From: Thereva unica
Taxonomy: Eukaryota > Arthropoda > Insecta > Diptera > Therevidae
DNA length: 64,000 bases
Direction of reading: 5' to 3'
NCBI GenBank assembly: GCA_949987705.1
Contig: OX465281.1
Location: 80,628,543-80,692,542 of the forward strand
The notes under the pieces were generated by a model. It had not been told where the DNA came from, searched no databases, and saw nothing but the letters and a program-made list of their open reading frames with translations. A program made the position numbers and the translations under genes. Positions within the stretch are counted from its first letter, which is position 1. Every line of letters starts with the position of its first letter. Shown piece by piece: positions 22,121 through 33,344 of the stretch.

Positions 22121-24042
22121 TTTAGCTCCTCCGGTAGCAAAAACTTCTGGTCCTTGGTAAGTTCCATCTAGAAGAATTTCACTACAACTTCAACCCCTTC
22201 CTTTATTCACAATGAAAAGGTAATAGCAGACAGCAAATCCAAGGCCAATTTATTAGCATCTATGTTCGCTTCGAATTCTTCTTTACTCGAAACTGATGTG
22301 TTGCCCCCTGTTTCCGAGCATAACGCCCATTCAATGGACAGGGTTTTTTCAGGACTCGAGAGGTGTACAGGTGCCTCAAAGAGCTCGATGCCAACAAATC
22401 CACTGGACCCGATAATATACCCCCTATCGTCTTAAAACAATGCGCCTCACCTTTGGCTAAACCTCTGCGCAAATTATTTTCCCTGTCATATTTCTCCGGA
22501 GTTTATCCCGACTCTTGGAAACTTGCTCATGTTCAGCCCATACCGAAAAAAGGTGATTCCAGCAATCCCTCCAATTACCGCCCAATAGCAATAACTTCTA
22601 TTCTCTCCAAAACCATGGAGACGATAATCAACAAAAAGCTTATGGGATATCTAGAATCCAACCTACTCATAAACGACAGACAGTATGGCTTCCGACAAAA
22701 AAGATCCACTGGCGATCTTTTAGTCTGTCTTACAGAACACCTCAGCCGTAGTCTGCATGGATCCGGTGAGTCTAGTCTGGTAGCTCTGGATATCTCCAAG
22801 GCTTTCGACAGAGTTTGGCACCCAGCCCTGTTTACTAAACTCAAAGCTATTGGAGTTGACTCACTTCTACTGAAGTGGATTGAGAGTTTCCTTTCTGGCC
22901 GTTCAATCAAAGTAGTATTGGATGGCGTCAAATCCGCATCCCACCCGATCTCTTCGGGGGTGCCCAGGGGTCAATTTTATCACCGGCCCTATTTCTCATA
23001 TTTATAAATGACCTTCTTTCAATCCCCTCCAACCCACTTCTCAGCTTCGCTGACGACGGTACTCTACGTTACCCGTACAGCTTCGATGCAAGACAGACTC
23101 ATGCCAGACCCTGTCTTGATGATCGCGAACTAATGTCCAAGTCGATTAATAACGACATTAAACTGATTCTAAAGTGGGGAGAGAAGAATCGTGTTGAATT
23201 CAACTCCGACAAAACCAAGTTCTGTCTTATCTCCAAAAAGAAGTTCAACACCTCTTCACCTTTGAAAGTGGGTGAAGTTCAACTAATGGCTGACCCATCC
23301 TTACACATCTTAGGCGTGACATTAGCCAAAGACTTGCGATGGAATGACCACATATTCCAAATCGCCAAACAAGCATCTCAGTGCTTGGGATTTCTTAAGA
23401 GGTGCAAGTTCCTCCTCCAGCCATCGGCCCGTGCTGTTATTTATAAATCCTACATTCGGCCTCTTCTCGAATATAACTCCCTCGTTTGGGGCGGCGCCCC
23501 AAAAACCACCTTGTCATGGTTAGATAAGGTGCAAAAAAGGGCACTAAAGTTAATTGATGACGACACCGCCTGCTCCACCATCGACCCCCTGAGCCACCGT
23601 AGGAATGTAGCAGCACTGACAAAATTTTATCGCTACTACCATAGTGACTGTTCCTCCGAGTTAAGCGCTCTCCTGCCTCCACGGCAATCTTATACCCGCA
23701 ACACCAGATTAGCCCACTCGTCTCATTCCCTTCACCTGCAACTACCCTTTTCACGCACTCAACAAGATATGAATTCGTTTGTTAATAGAACAACTCGACT
23801 TTGGAATAATCTCTCGCAGTCAGTATTTCCGAGCTCCTACAACATCCAAGAGTTCAAACGCAGGGTTCATCACAACCTTCTTCAATACCCCCCCGTACCT
23901 TTTAACCCTTAACCTATACCCCCCTCCCTCCCCCGTACTAAGCTTACTGCTAGACATTGCACCATGACGTGACAAATGACATGACGGACTAGTAGTACAA
24001 AGGGTGACTCCTAAGCTTAGCACTGTCACATAAAAAAAAAAC
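22121..24042 (+). pseudogene. Jockey-type non-LTR retrotransposon, 5'-truncated
   Basis: It contains most of a reverse transcriptase. 22363-23007 gives DANKSTGPDNIPPIVLK, IPKKGDSSNPSNYRPIAI, RQYGFRQKRSTGDLL and LVALDISKAFDRVWH. A one-base frameshift in the GVPxGS block near 22960 follows, then the FADDGTL catalytic box at about 23050. The next frame, 23133-23912, covers the thumb and C-terminal region (HILGVTLAKDLRWNDHI, RAVIYKSYIRPLLEY, WGGAPKTTLSWLDKVQKRAL) and ends in NLLQYPPVPFNP. The 3' UTR ends in A9 at about 24042. It is 5'-truncated (starting at GSKNFWSLV), as is usual for target-primed insertions. It is inserted in the P-type transposase pseudogene. Confidence 0.88.
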
Positions 24043-24082
24043 TAGTTGCGATGTGGGTTCGACCCTTTCGGTCCACACGATC

Positions 24083-25085
24083 AACTTCCCAGTATGACGG
24101 ATGTTGAATATTATGATTGGATATTTTAATAATAAATGAACAATAGGCAATATAGAATATATGCATAATACCGAGAATTTGTCACAATTGTTTATCAATA
24201 TTTTCGCTAAAATGTCAAACTAAATGTGCGCACTTACAAGATTAGGATGACGAAAATGTATATAAAATTGATGTAATAATGTTTTTCGGCACCTCAATGA
24301 AGTCGATATAGTTTTTAGTTCGCGCGGTATCGTGCAGGTACAAAAATCACTTAAGTCATTTAAACCAAAAACCCGCTGAACCGAATATATTATACAAATA
24401 TTTTCAGATTATATTGTCGCTAATACGATTCGAACGGCACCTCAAGTAAGTCAATATCTTTTGTGGTTCGGGCCATATCGTGTAGGTACAAAAATCACTT
24501 ACGCCGCTTAAACAAAAAAACGGCTCGACCGAATTTTATAAAAATCTTTTCAGATCATATTTTGGTTAATACTCTTCGAACGGCACCTCAACTAAGTCGA
24601 TATCTTTTATAGTTCGCGCGATATCGTGCAGGTACAAAAATCACTTAAGTCATTTAAACCAAAAACCCGCTGAACCGAATATATTATACAAATATTTTCA
24701 GATTATATTGTCGCTAATACGATTCGAACGGCACCTCAAGTAAGTCAGTATCTTTCGTGGTTCGGGCGATATCGTGCAGGTACAAAAATCACTTACGTCG
24801 CTCAAACAAAAAAACGGCTGGACCAAATTTCATGAAATTCTTTTCAGATCATATTTCGGTTAATACGCTTCGAACAACACCTCAACGAAGTCGATGTCAG
24901 TTTTGGTTCGGGCGATATCGTGCAGGAAAAAATGACCACATCCGTACGCACATACACACACACACACATACTTCCTCCCAATTTTTTGCTTAAAATGCTC
25001 CTGGGACCTTGAAAGATGAAAATACGTTGAAATTTTCGATTTCGATTTTCGGACCGATTACAATAACTTCCTATACTGGGAAGTT
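24083..25085. mobile_element. 1.0 kb TIR element with 147-bp tandem repeats
   Basis: Inverted ends AACTTCCCAGTAT and ATACTGGGAAGTT. Inside are four to five repeats of 146-148 bp, landmarked by CAGGTACAAAAATCACTTA at 24335, 24483, 24629 and 24777, with a final partial at 24923. The units contain GATTCGAACGGCACCTCAA and ACGGCTSGACCRAATTT. No coding. A (CA)n run lies near 24950. Confidence 0.78.
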
Positions 25086-25087
25086 AA

Positions 25088-25455
25088 AAAAAGGCTTAAT
25101 ACTCTATTTGACCAACTAAATAGTGTAAGCAAATTTTCTAAAAATGCAGGTCGAAATGCTTTATCAAGCGAAAATATAAACATGCTACACAATCTTCAAG
25201 AAGTAAAAACTTGGATTTTGACATGGATGCATAAAGGCCGCATGAAGTGGCCATACTGCTTTGATGGTGTCATTCGCACTATAAATGCTATTGAAATACT
25301 TTGGCAATACCTTCAAACCAAGCAAAGGTACCTTATAACAGGGCATTTGAACCAAGATCCCATTGAAAATATGATTTCAATGATAAGGAATTTTAAAGGA
25401 ACGTATGAAATAAATCCCAGCACATACACGGTTATACAGCAATTTAAAACAAATA
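25088..25455 (+). pseudogene. P-element/THAP9-type transposase pseudogene, C-terminal part 1
   Basis: It continues the transposase after the jockey and 1.0 kb elements: RLNTLFDQLNSVSKFSKNA, then 25182-25455 NMLHNLQEVKTWILTWMHK and YLITGHLNQDPIENMISMI. The LNQDxxENxFxxxR pattern is a hallmark of the C-terminal part of P/THAP9 transposases. Coding breaks off at QQFKTN where the foldback element enters at 25456. Confidence 0.82.
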
Positions 25456-27109
25456 CACTGCGTTACACGATTTTGGTACCCTCTTAACTGCTAGCTGGAA
25501 TAAATAGGTAATGAGTCATAGATTAAATGTTCCAAACATATGTGGTATCCATCACGTCTAGTTTTCGAGGTAGGTGGTCTAGTTACGAAGTACGGATTTT
25601 ATTAGATTTCTTTTAAATAGTTCATTTGTTAGGGGTTTTGACCTCTAACTAAATGTTAACTCACGAAATTTTTTTAAAAAAAATATTTTTTAGTGAGTAA
25701 AATATGTTAAAAAAAAGTTTCGTAAAATTGGTTGTACGCTACCCCTAAAATAACCCCCTAAAAACAGAAAATTCTGTTTTTGGCTAATATCTCCTAAACG
25801 GCAGGTCCTACCACAAAATATTATTTACAAAGTTTGTAGATCATGCGATTATCTACAAAAAATGGTATTATGCATTTTCCCGTATGAATGACCGTTCATG
25901 AGATATCGCCGTTTTAAAGATTTGAGATACTTATGTCCCCCTAATTCGCAACTTGTATAGGTAATCAGATGTTCGCTATATCCTCTTTTGGACCACGTGG
26001 CTAATATTTTCAGGGGTGATTCCTGGTTAGTTTTGGAGAAAAAAATTGTTCTAGAGAGGGGGCTAACCCCACTATCCACTAAGATACAGGGTGTTTACGA
26101 AAGAAAAAAAATTATTTTTTTAATATTTACTTAAACTTGAATAACTCCTAGACTAAGTATCGTAGAGCAACGTAATTGGGTTCGTCTTTTAGGTAATTGT
26201 GCATTCTTTTATATGATATTAAGAACAGAATCTTGAGTGACTCCGTTTACACGATATTTATGTTCAAAATATGACCAAAATGCTAAAATATTGGAATTTT
26301 CCTAAAAAAAAACGAAAAATATTGCGATTTTGATCACAGTTTTTTAATGCATATCTTTTAAACGGAGTCACTCAAGCTTCTGTTGCTCTACGATACTTAG
26401 TCTAGGAGTTATTCAAGTTTAAGTAAATATTAAAAAAATAATTTTTTTTGTTTTCGTAAACACCCTGTATCTTAGTGGATAGTGGTGATAGCCCCCTCTC
26501 TAGAACAATTTTTTTCTCCAAAACTAACCAAGAATCACCCCTGAAAATATTAGCAACGTGGTCCAACAGAGGATATAGCGACCATCTGATTACCTATACA
26601 AGTTGCGAATTAGGAGGACATGAGTATCTCAAATCTTTAAAACGGCGATATCTCATGAACGGTCATTCGTACGGGAAAATGCATAATACCATTTTTTGTA
26701 GATAATCGCATGATCTATAAACTTTGTAAATAATATTTTTTGGTAGGACCTGCCGTTTAGGAGATATTAGCCAAAAACAGAATTTTCTGTTTTTAGGGGG
26801 TTATTTTAGGGGTAGCGTACAACCAATTTTACGAAACTTTTTTTTAACATATTTTACTCACTAAAAACTATTTTTTTAAAAAAAATTTCGTGAGTTAACA
26901 TTTAGTTAGAGGTCAAAACCCCTAACAAATGAACTATTTAAAAGAAATCTAATAAAATCCTACTTCGTAACTAGACCACCTACCTCGAAAACTAGACGTG
27001 ATGGATACCACATATGTTTGGAACATTTAATCTATGACTCATTACCTATTTATTCCAGCTAGCAGTTAAGAGGGTACTCAATTTTTTTTTTTTCATTTAT
27101 AACGCAGTG
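25456..27109. mobile_element. 1654-bp foldback element inserted in P-type transposase
   Basis: Ends CACTGCGTTA and TAACGCAGTG, flanked by TA (25454-25455 and 27110-27111). The arms, about 800 bp each, are nearly perfect inverted copies (for example ACCCTCTTAACTGCTAGCTG with complement, and CAGGGTGTTTACGAAAG with complement). The loop near 26190-26370 is imperfect. The two mirror 76-codon frames (25849-26079 minus, 26475-26705 plus) come from the palindrome and are not genes. Confidence 0.93.
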
Positions 27110-27740
27110 TAATGTTCCACAATTATTTCACTTCGGATCTAACAAACTATGAAGATGCACAAAGTGAAAACTTAATGACAGTTACAGATTTGTCAAGGAA
27201 ATATACAAACGATTCCGTGAGTTTTGAAGAAAACCGTACAGATGATGAAGATATCTCCATTAATTTGATTTCAGATGTGATGGGTGATATCTTCGAAAAT
27301 AACTCGCCGGAAAAAAATTTAAAATAAATTTCATGGTATATTTTTACGGTTATATAGCAAAAAAAATCTCCACAAGTGCAATCATTGTGAAAAGCACATG
27401 ATAAGTTGCGACGAAAAGTTCTCGGAGAAGTATTGCTTAGTTAAAAATAAAGTTTTCAAATCTACAAAAGAGGATACAATGTACGGTTCCTCAAGACACT
27501 GACTGCAGAGTTTGAAGCAGAACTGAATTTAATTTTTCCCAAATTCTTGGAACTGTTTGAAAAGTATAAAGAGAAAGAAAATTTAATACAGAATTACATT
27601 TTCACCCCAATAAATAAGATCATTCCGCAATGGCCTCAAAATATCATTATCATAATGACTAGAGTAAAGATTCGAGATTCTAATAAAAAGGTCAACAACA
27701 CCTTAAAATCGCAACGAATCAATATACTGCGGGGTACTGA
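27110..27740 (+). pseudogene. P-element/THAP9-type transposase pseudogene, C-terminal part 2
   Basis: The final part of the interrupted transposase. It reads FHNYFTSDLTNYEDAQSENL to about 27327. After a frameshift it gives a YIYGYIAKK-like stretch and CNHCEKHMISCDEKFSEKYC, a Cys/His-rich tail with paired cysteines as in P/THAP9 C-termini. Then come FEAELNLIFPKFLELFEKYK and NYIFTPINKIIPQWP to about 27700. Several frameshifts make it a pseudogene. Confidence 0.7.
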
Positions 27741-28404
27741 GTGAGAATCAGACCATCAAATGGAATATTTAAAATTATAAAGATTTCCCCCTCGTTCTCC
27801 TTTCAAAACATCCGGGCTTAATGTTTTCAATGAATGCGCTCCAATTTTTCTCATGTGTGCTCTTGGGTACGAGGAATCGGTCATCGGCCAGTGAGTACCT
27901 GGTTTCATCGAACCAATAGGTAGGCAATAATATTTAAAATGAAATAACAACGGCAAACATTTTAGTTCGATATTTTTTAATTAAATTATGCCCCTGTAAC
28001 TATCGTTCGGAAGGTAGTTGTTTTATTGTGTTTCGTGCATATATTTGATTTTACTTCCAGAGGTATTTTTGATTTTGTGTAATTAATAATATTCAAATTG
28101 GAAATCCCTCGTTGTTATACATATCTCCCTCACACTGTCAGCGTCACTATAAATATTTCAGCTTCACGTGTCTCTGAATCCATAACTATGTTAGCGGAAA
28201 AGCCCTAATAATGGTACATGTTAGGCATTATCGGGAACAGCTTAGATTTACCCAAATGAATTAAGCTGTAGGCCTGGTTTTTTATCTTTCCTCTCGGCTC
28301 AATTTCGTTTTATTTCTTATTTTCCATAGACTCCATCTTTTTCGATATTGGTTACGCTATCTTTATAAAATTGGCTCAAGATTTTTATATCTGAAAACTC
28401 ATGA

Positions 28405-28520
28405 ATGGCCCTTTGTACTACCAGTCCGTTCTATCGTTTGTCATGACATGGTGCAATGGGTAGCAGTAACACTAGTATTAGTACTAGGGTGGCGTAAGTT
28501 AATGATTATGAGGGTGGGAT
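28405..28520 (-). pseudogene. Jockey-type element 3' end (reverse), separated from its body
   Basis: The reverse complement contains ACTGCTACCCATTGCACCAT, GTCATGACAAACGATAGA and ACGGACTGGTAGTACAAAGG, aligning to the 3' UTR of the jockey element at 23945-24005. Its coding part lies at 29480-29760, on the other side of an inserted element A copy. Confidence 0.65.
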
Positions 28521-28522
28521 TT

Positions 28523-29465
28523 CACGGTGCAATAGCTCAATGGCGAAGGTAAGGTCCAAAATGTTATAACAGAAGAATTCGAAGTACGACAAGGACTTAG
28601 ACCAGGACGTGGACTGGCCGCATGCATTTTACCCTGGATTGGGTGATAAGGAAAACGTCAGTCCAGAGAAGTACATCAATAGCTACACAGTCGATACAAT
28701 CACTTAGTTATGGGGATGAATTGAACATCGTGGGAAGGTTCTTTTTGGCAGCAAAAGAAGCTTATGTTGAATTAAAAGAGGCGGTCAAGGACATAGGCCT
28801 GAAGATAAGAAAAGAAAAAACGAAGGGGATGCAACAGTTAAGAGCACTAAGATTTAGAATGGGAAGAAATTTAACCATCGACGAGCATTACAGTCTACGT
28901 TGGGTCTACAATCATCAAAACAAACGAAGAAAAAAAGGAATTAACCAGACTAATACTTCTGGCTAATCGAGCCCTTTATGCCTAAAAACAATTACTGCAC
29001 TCAAGATTTGATCACAGGAAAACGAAACTCTCACTGTACAAAGCAGTAATTCGACCAGTACTGTATTATGATAGCGAGATATGGACTAACACCCAGGACA
29101 TAGAGGAACGAGTCCTTAGGTTTGAGAGAAAAATTCTTAGATGAAGATGGAATTTGGCGAAGGAGATACAACAACGAGTTGTATGAAATTTTTGACCACC
29201 CAGAACTCTCAACTTTAATATAAATTAACAGACTGAGATTAGCCGGCCACGTTATTAGGATGGAGAGCAAAACGACTTATGGCATCAGAAATTTCGGGAA
29301 ATAGGCCAGTAGGTAGATCCAGGAGGAGATGGATAGACTATGTGACGACTGAGGCAGAAGCAATGCTCAACATCCGGAATTGGAAACATGCTGCAAGGGA
29401 GAAATGCCCTAGAGGAGGCCAAGGCTCGATTCGGACTGTAGCGCCATTGGATGGATGGATGGGTG
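28523..29465 (+). pseudogene. RTE-like non-LTR retrotransposon A, second copy (5'-truncated)
   Basis: It matches 1080-1350 plus 3800-4420 of the first copy: WVIRKTSVQRSTSIATQSI, KEKTKGMQQLRALRFRMGRN, LSLYKAVIRPVLYYDSE and WRHAAR-like blocks, then the tail GCCATTGGATGGATGGATGG. It keeps the palm segment deleted in copy 1, but the YADD box reads YGDE. It lies in a reversed jockey-type element. GAGGGTG occurs on both sides (about 28509 and 29464), a probable target duplication. Confidence 0.78.
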
Positions 29466-29765
29466 GAGGGTGCGGGTAGTTGTGGAAGAAGTTGGCGAGA
29501 AACTCTGTTTAAGAACTCTTGGATGTTTTAGGAACTCGGAAATACTGACTGCCAGTGATTATTGCAGAATCGAGTTGCTCCATTTAGAAACGAATTACTA
29601 TTTTGTGGAGTGTGTGAAAAGAATGACTCCAGGTAGAAAGAGTCAGACCAGTGGGCTTATCTGGTGCTGCGAGTATAAGATTGCCATGCAGGCAGGATAG
29701 GGTTTATTTCAATGGTACTGAGATAGTGGAGATAGAATATTGTATGTTTAGCAAGCAATTTGTTG
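29466..29765 (-). pseudogene. Jockey-type ORF C-terminal fragment (reverse)
   Basis: The reverse strand encodes CMAILYSQHQISPLV followed by LFLPGVILFTHST. This matches the C-terminal TRNTRLAHSSHSLHLQLPFS region of the jockey element at 23690-23760, in the same order. Stops and frameshifts are present. Confidence 0.65.
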
Positions 29766-29769
29766 ATCT

Positions 29770-30752
29770 ACACAGGATCAAGATAAGATAGATTGTAAAG
29801 ATGTGAGGATGAATATTAACAAACACTACACAACAGTACACTTCAGCCTGTCCCTGTTATGCTGTCGAATTTAAATTTTGGAAAGAAAGATTCAATTGTT
29901 TTACAGCTCCAGGATGATATATTTATGTGGATCTATCATTATAGCCAAGGTCCTAAATCCAAAGCAATGCCTGAATGCGAAAGGATCTTTTTGATTGAAA
30001 GCCGTGGATTATGCCTACTGGAGACACCACGATATAAAAAACGCGCCCTGTACTCAACCTCTTAGGTGGTGTGGAAGAGAGTGCACAAGGCATGTTATAT
30101 TTATAAAGCACTTACGATTCCTGGTGAGTTATAAGTTTTAAAATATTCTTTTGGAGTAAAGTGCGTCAGTTTAGCATGGAATGGTTTTACATAAAGAAAG
30201 ATTTTACTTTTCCCATATCATTAAACATCAAAACTTAATGATGAGGCAAAATAGTTCATTGCCTGGGATACTATATGATAAAAACCTCTTCCATATGTAA
30301 TTAAAATCTTTATACTGAAATTTTTTCAGGCTCAACTTTTGGTCGAAATTAGAAAAATTTTTATATTCTGTACAAAGAAGAAATTAAAATTTGCGGCACC
30401 GTATCCACCTGCAGAAAAAAAATGATTTCATAAAAAAATAAAAATCTTCCACGACTAAATTTTTTCCTAAACCTGAAAAATCGTTTTTAAACAACACAAC
30501 AACAAAAATTCCGAAAATTTTGTCTCAAAGAACAACAGGCGCAATCGCAAGTATCCCAATTCTTGCGATTGCTATATCCATGAATTCAAAAGTTCAATGT
30601 ACATAAGCAGCGAAACCGATAGACAGCTTTTATATATTTCGAAAGCTCTTGAGTCTCAGTTTTAGCATGGATTTTTGAAATCAGTGTAAGTAAGTCCATC
30701 TATGTCCAAAGCCCACAAACAAGGTTATGTATCTACTTACAGATAATCAGTG
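29770..30752 (-). mobile_element. Reversed partial copy of the 2.95 kb TIR element
   Basis: The reverse complement aligns with 7375-8645, including the terminal GTATCTACTTACAGATAATC region at 30730-30750 and the block around GGTGGTGTGGAAGAGAGTGC. It lacks the 254-bp MITE at the ATAT near 30274, giving an empty site. Short open frames here are shared with the other copy and have no recognised domain. Confidence 0.85.
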
Positions 30753-30759
30753 CGACTGA

Positions 30760-31130
30760 ACTAAAATTGGAACGAGCGATAATTGAAGACAACTTCAAGC
30801 TTGCGAAAAGAAAAGAACATACCACTAGGAGCTAGAAAATGGACGAAGGTTCCAGAAGTAGCCTAAGGTGGAGCCTGGATATATAAAATCGACTTGGAGG
30901 CGCTAAAAGAGTCAGTTTTTGATTTGAAAGGCGATGAAAGTGTTCTAAAGTGAGAACAGGGAAAAGTGGTGATTTAAAAGTGAATTATAAAGCTAGATAG
31001 AATTTAATAGTGCGAGATATTAAATTGGAAGTGATTATAGTGAACTATAAGAATTGTGTTTGTTATTAAATTATGTTTTGGTTTGTAATAAATAAGTTTA
31101 TGTGTTCGAAAGTTAGTGGATTTGCGCACT
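30760..31130 (+). repeat. Gypsy provirus 5' LTR (incomplete left end)
   Basis: Shared with the other LTRs: the TATATAAAA promoter-like box at about 30884, GAAAGTGTTCTAAAGTGA, GAAAAGTGGTGATT, GAATTTAATAGTGYGARATA, and the TTTGTAATAAATAAG poly(A)-signal-like block. The left end is obscured by the reversed TIR element at 30752. Confidence 0.65.
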
Positions 31131-31181
31131 GTAGAGTTGAAAAGAGGATTAAGTAAACACTCGTTGTCAACGGTGGGGGCT

Positions 31182-31461
31182 ATGGTGAACGAGGGTAAGG
31201 ATACTGAAACTTACATGTTCGAAAACGAGATGGAAGCAGAAGCAGAAGAGGAGGAACAGTGAGTATTGCAGAACTTTTGAAGACATTGATGACAAAGAAC
31301 GAAGCGCAAGAACGGTCATCAGCAGAGATGAAGGAAGCGACAACAGAGATCAAGACACAAGTGTTGGCGTTAAAAGAGGAAAAGAATTTGTTAGCAGTAG
31401 CTCATGTTCGCCCGCTAGCAAAGCTCAAAGAGTCTATCAGATCAGAAAAACCAGAAGCGCG
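31182..31461 (+). pseudogene. Ty3/Gypsy gag, N-terminal piece
   Basis: ATG at 31182 opens an acidic N-terminus (VNEGKDTETYMFENEMEAEA) stopped at 31260. After a frameshift come IAELLKTLMTKNEAQERSSA and EMKEATTEIKTQVLALKEEK, a Lys/Glu-rich probable coiled coil as in 412/mdg1-like gag proteins. Coding is cut at 31461 by an inserted TIR element. Confidence 0.6.
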
Positions 31462-33344
31462 TTCCAAAACCTTACTATGGTAAACCACGAGGTAAGCTGT
31501 GGTTATGCTACTCTCCGCTATTTGCTTGAATTATTCTATATATGTCCATTAATTATTTATTTACAATAATTTCACAAATCTCACTTTGATTTGTGCATTG
31601 TTAACAATTAAACAAATGTCAAAGAATTTTTTTTATTCTTCTTCTTAAGGCCCTAATACACTCAGCGACGAAGTCCAACATGAAATTCAGTTCCAACAAC
31701 AAAATATTAAGGGAAGCTTAAAAAAAAATACAGTCACAAAATTAAACTAACCCAATCTCAAAAACATCCTAACACAGTCAAAATTACCTGTTGTGCACTG
31801 CTTGCAGTGCACAACACGGCCGCCGGAGGGGAAATCTTTGCACAATAAAGGGGTTCGGCTGCATTCGTATGTCTTGTTGGGCTTTACTTTATGAGTGCGT
31901 GCCCGAGGTAAATTTTCTGGCGACTTTCAAGAAATCTCTTCTGCGGTGTCGCCGGCTAGAAATTGAAGCCAGTGTTAGATAATTATGAATGGAAATTGAA
32001 TTAATGTCGCAGTAATGCACTCTACGAACTTGTTCCTGTCATGGGATATGAGAATAGATCTTTTTTGTTTGATATTTAAATTTTTCATTCATGTGAAATT
32101 TTGATATCGCTGCTTTTGCTGATTTGAAATTTAGCAAGTGCTAGATACTAGTTTTTTTTGTTTGGCTCCCACCCCCTTTACTAAAAAATCTGAAAAACAC
32201 CCCCGACTTTCCGAATTTCCGGACCTCCTACCAAATTAACCCAGAGGTCCAGCAAAGCCCATATTTACATACAAAAATAATAAAAACCATAAAAAATGAA
32301 TTAACGCAAAATTTATCTACACTCATGTTGTAAAATACCAATGCAAGGGATACACCTTTTTTGCGAATTTAGTTCCGGGAAGTTGTTACGGCTAAAAAGA
32401 CAATAACGAAAAACAAGGATGTCATAAAACTTAATTATTACATGAAGGTAGTATTTGCCATTAAAATATTTTCTTGGGTTTTTCATAAAGCCAAGATAAT
32501 AAACACCGATTGATCACTACCTGACCACCGGGCAAGAATCCCTAAATTCTCAAATCAAGGAAATCACCATCAAGCAAGTCATTAAAATTCTTGCCAAACA
32601 AACCGATTTTTCCTCAGATTTTATTTTTTCCCGAAAATACGATCACCATCCATGCCTGCAACAAAAAAGGTTTGAAATTTCCCCTGCAAAAGCCGAAGCA
32701 GAAGCTCTCACTTATACAAACGCATCTCGTGTATGATTACGCAAATGCTTTATACAGAATACAACTAGCGCAGAGATTTGCTTGGAGCGGAAATTTGATG
32801 TATTAAAACTGAAGAATTTTAGGGAATTTTCGTTCTTAAATTTTGTGGACAATTTTTAAAACATAATTTACTCATGAAAGAAGGCTAAAATTCAAAAATT
32901 TTCCACCATGAATAGCTAGATAATCGATTTAAGTTTATCGTACATTAAAAAAATTTTAAAATTTTTCCACCTAAATAGGAGTATTTTCCGGGCGCAGGTA
33001 CGGAACTTTGAACCATTATAACTAATATACTAATAAAAAATATTAAAATTTTCCACCATGAATAGCTAGATTTATGTTTTCTTAAAAATACCTAATTTAA
33101 ATTATTTCATTTGGTTGGATAGTTTTCTTAATATTCGCGGGCGCGCGATACCCTATAATTGCTCGATTGAGTGTATTAGGCCCTTAACTATCTAGGTTAA
33201 AATTTAACTACACCATGGTTAACCACGGGAGAATTTGAACGCCAAAAAGGTATGCTCGTGGTTATGTTGTAGTTAACCACGAAGTTTCTGAACGATACAA
33301 TTTTACCATTGTTAAGCTTGGTTAACCATAGTAAGGTTTTTGGA
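31462..33344. mobile_element. TIR element inserted in gag (1883 bp with its own insert)
   Basis: Ends TTCCAAAACCTTACTATGG and CCATAGTAAGGTTTTTGGA, flanked by CGCG (31458-31461 and 33345-33348). Subterminal copies of GGTTAACCACG occur in both orientations. Without the nested element at 31649-33183 it would be about 344 bp, a normal MITE size. No coding of its own. Confidence 0.8.
31649..33183. mobile_element. 1535-bp TTAA-flanked TIR element, nested in gag MITE
   Basis: Ends GGCCCTAATACACTC on the left and GGGCCTAATACACTC on the right complement. Both are flanked by TTAA (31645-31648 and 33184-33187). TTAA duplication is characteristic of piggyBac and Kolobok elements, but no transposase is visible. 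A 63-codon frame at 31791-31982 has no recognised motif. It contains the short palindrome TGTGCACTGCTTGCAGTGCACA near 31790. Confidence 0.82.

Noticed and set aside
24048..24082. B-box-like GGTTCGACCC after the jockey poly(A)
   Set aside because: No A box at tRNA spacing, and too short to support a tRNA or SINE.
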